64,000 nucleotides of DNA from Hymenolepis diminuta (Eukaryota; Platyhelminthes; Cestoda; Cyclophyllidea; Hymenolepididae): assembly GCA_900708905.1 (NCBI GenBank), contig CAADRB010000003.1, positions 2,098,810 to 2,162,809 of the forward strand. Direction: 5' to 3'. Both the position numbers and the translations under genes were made by a program. Under the pieces are notes generated by a model. That model was not told the DNA's origin and made no database searches. It was given only the letters and a program-made list of their open reading frames with translations. Shown here in pieces: positions 61,700 to 64,000 of the stretch. Each line of letters starts with the position of its first letter. Within the stretch, counting starts at the first letter, position 1.

Positions 61700-64000
61700 T
61701 GGACGTTCGACAAGGAAATGCTAAATAACTTGGAAAGTGTACCATATTTACAATGGTCTCTCGAATTGATAAGCCTTTAAGCTTTTGGTCTTAAATGAAG
61801 AAGTCAGGGTATATCCTAGATATTTCCTTTCTGTTCAAACGATCATTATGGACTGTCTTCAAACATATTGATATACAAACACCGAAAAAATAGTGTACCT
61901 ACAGTTCCTCTTCCGTCTTCTTATATTTGGATACTCTTGATAGATAAGTGTCTATAAGTCAATAGCTATTCCAGATTATAGTAGGGATCACTAATCTCAT
62001 GTCATAATAAATCGTTTGATTTCTAACGGTCAGAACATCACATTAGTATCATTTTATATGCAGTGATTTCAATTCTCCAGTGAGTTAAACTTATTTATAA
62101 CACTTTCCCTGCTTCATCATCGCGGATATTATCATCGCTGCCTGCCTAGGCGTCACAATTGGGGACGATCGTGGTTCATTTGAGTTTCTGTTGATCGCAT
62201 GATAACTATATTCCACTCAGTGTATAAAGTTCGGTGGCATAACGCGATTCCCACTTAATTCACACATTTGGAGGGTATCACCAGTACATTCAAATGGGTT
62301 ATGCAATACATTTTAGCGAGCACTTCAATTCGAATACTACTACCAGGAGAGTAAAATTTCAAATATTGCACAGAGTAGTATACATCAAAAGTACCGAATT
62401 GATAAAGCGGCGTACCTTAAGAAGCTAGCTACTACTTATTATTTGAATCAGTGTGATTTTTAAAGTAAGCTATTAAGTAAATGTGACTCATCCGACACTT
62501 CCAAATGAACTTAATGCCCTTAGATATATCTAATTAAGGAGAAAAACTAGTACTATTCAGAACTAAACACTTTAAATTTCATTGCCCTCGCCTCTCTAAA
62601 GATGCATTATTGACAGCTACATACTTATCTCCCTAAAAGCTAACATCGAATGTGTATTTAGCTAACGGAAGACAATTTAACGAGAAGTGAATGTTTCACC
62701 CTTTAAGTAAACTTCTGGAATCCCACCAAACTCTCCCAGAAATACTAATTCATACTTTAAAGAAAATCGGATAATTAAAGGAAAGCGACACTGAGAGTAC
62801 CATATAAAATACTTATTGATAAAAGGGCAGGGAAATTTAAATTTCTCATATCAACAAAATAAATCATTTGACGTTACGCTTCCTTCCAATTTCAGATTAT
62901 ATTAATCAGAAAACTTAAATATTTACTGTTCTTTAATGCTTGTACTTACAGAGATCTGCTAAACAAAAAACAAGCCGTGCTATCGAAAAATTATGACAAA
63001 ATAAACCATAAGAGCGTGAGAATGATGATTTAGCGATATGTATACATATATACTGCAACATATTATCATACCATCTTACACCACAAAGTAGTGTTAAGCG
63101 TAGTTAAATGAGTCAAAATGATATTTTCCAAGAGAAATTTCAAGAAGAAAATGGCAATTATTAATAGAGCACAGAACCGAATATTTTATAATTAAAAAAT
63201 CCTGTGAACAGAATTTGTTCCTCGAGCACTGAGATTTTCGATTATAGTTCTTCCATCTTCATACCCGAACATAAGGTGTTTTGGTTGGCTAAACAAACAG
63301 CTAATAATTCACATAAAGGGTCACACTATCTTACTCTTCAAGACGCCATTCAGATTACAAGTTCTTTGTCTTCTTACTACTGATTCGAGCAATTTCATTT
63401 TTAAAAATACATTACAGTGGCAGGCTAATATTATATCAGGATTTACTTATCCTTATATTCAAGTAAAGTGTAAAGGGAATTCACGCCCATCCCCAAATTA
63501 ATCCTTAGCAATCTTCCTCTTTCAGTGTTTTTACGTTTCTTACAATAAAAAAGCATAGTAAAATACCTAGATTCCACTATAGATAAAATGCAACCGGATG
63601 AAGGAAAAGACACAATAAGAATTTTTCAAACATTCCACATACCCAACAAGAGGATTTGGAAACTCTTGAGCAATCGATGAGTGTTTCCTACTTCTCCATG
63701 AAATATTCACAATGTTCATCCAAGACCATTAACCTACAAATATCTAATACCCAAAGGAGAAATCAAGAGACCAGATGTCTATCCAACGAGTACATCAATA
63801 CGTTTACAATGATGACTGAGACTAGACAATGACTCTTCAAATTACTCTTTCGAACCGGTAGGTCTTTCCCATTTTAATTCTTTTGTCCCCTACTTTAAAT
63901 ATGACTCAAAATGACACACATCTCCCCTTCTATTACAACTACAGTAACAGACCGCGGAAAACGGCCCCACCTAATAGACGTATTTCATCGATCTTTGACT
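61700..64000. other. AT-rich tail of the window, nothing recognised
   Basis: No open frame with coding character, repeat partner or RNA motif was found up to the window edge. Confidence 0.5.

Noticed and set aside
1..64000. CRISPR arrays, bacterial operons, rRNA, snRNA
   Set aside because: No regular direct repeats with spacers, no Shine-Dalgarno/operon layout and no conserved RNA cores; the window is eukaryotic.

Overview
The window looks like a gene-poor, AT-rich piece of a eukaryotic nuclear genome, most likely from a parasitic flatworm (tapeworm or fluke). The evidence is GT..AG-split genes with several introns of only 33-38 nt, introns that grow from the 5' to the 3' end of genes (up to 5.6 kb), and long intergenic tracts filled with decayed LINE, LTR, SINE-like and mariner copies. 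The phylum is inferred from gene structure and repeat style; no species marker is visible. There is no operon, CRISPR array, rRNA or canonical tRNA gene.

Layout. (1) 2.5-12.6 kb, plus strand: a four-exon gene for a 778-residue protein of unusual order, helical/armadillo-like region, then TIR, then a SAM-like domain. The TIR fold is split by a 1.9-kb intron and keeps the glutamate that acts in NAD-cleaving TIR enzymes. (2) 12.6-22.5 kb: intergenic, with an LTR-like repeat (the inverted partner of a copy at 1.6 kb) and a dead LINE reverse transcriptase. (3) 22.6-23.0 kb, minus: a small single-exon gene for a secreted Ser/Thr-rich protein, with a TATA box and a poly(A) signal. (4) 23.4-31.1 kb, minus: an 18-exon gene for HEATR1/Utp10 (2,044 residues), a U3 snoRNP / small-subunit processome scaffold. 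(5) 33.8-43.2 kb, plus: a six-exon gene for NCBP3 (466 residues), a nuclear cap-binding and mRNA-export factor. (6) 43.2-64 kb: no host gene recognised. It holds a second copy of the LINE, a Ty3/gypsy integrase remnant, a near-complete but dead mariner (1,269 bp, with TIRs and a TA duplication), several unnamed repeat families in two copies each, and a purine-rich tract near 61 kb.

How the genes relate. HEATR1 and NCBP3 are divergent, 2.7 kb apart, and both act in nuclear RNA metabolism (pre-rRNA processing; capped-mRNA handling). The TIR protein is unrelated to them and is the most interesting gene here. Its domain order differs from SARM1 (ARM-SAM-SAM-TIR), and conserved catalytic and core residues suggest an NAD-consuming or signalling TIR protein. 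In all three multi-exon genes an AG acceptor-like site lies 2-15 nt before the first ATG, which fits spliced-leader trans-splicing as known in flatworms, or a short unseen 5' exon.
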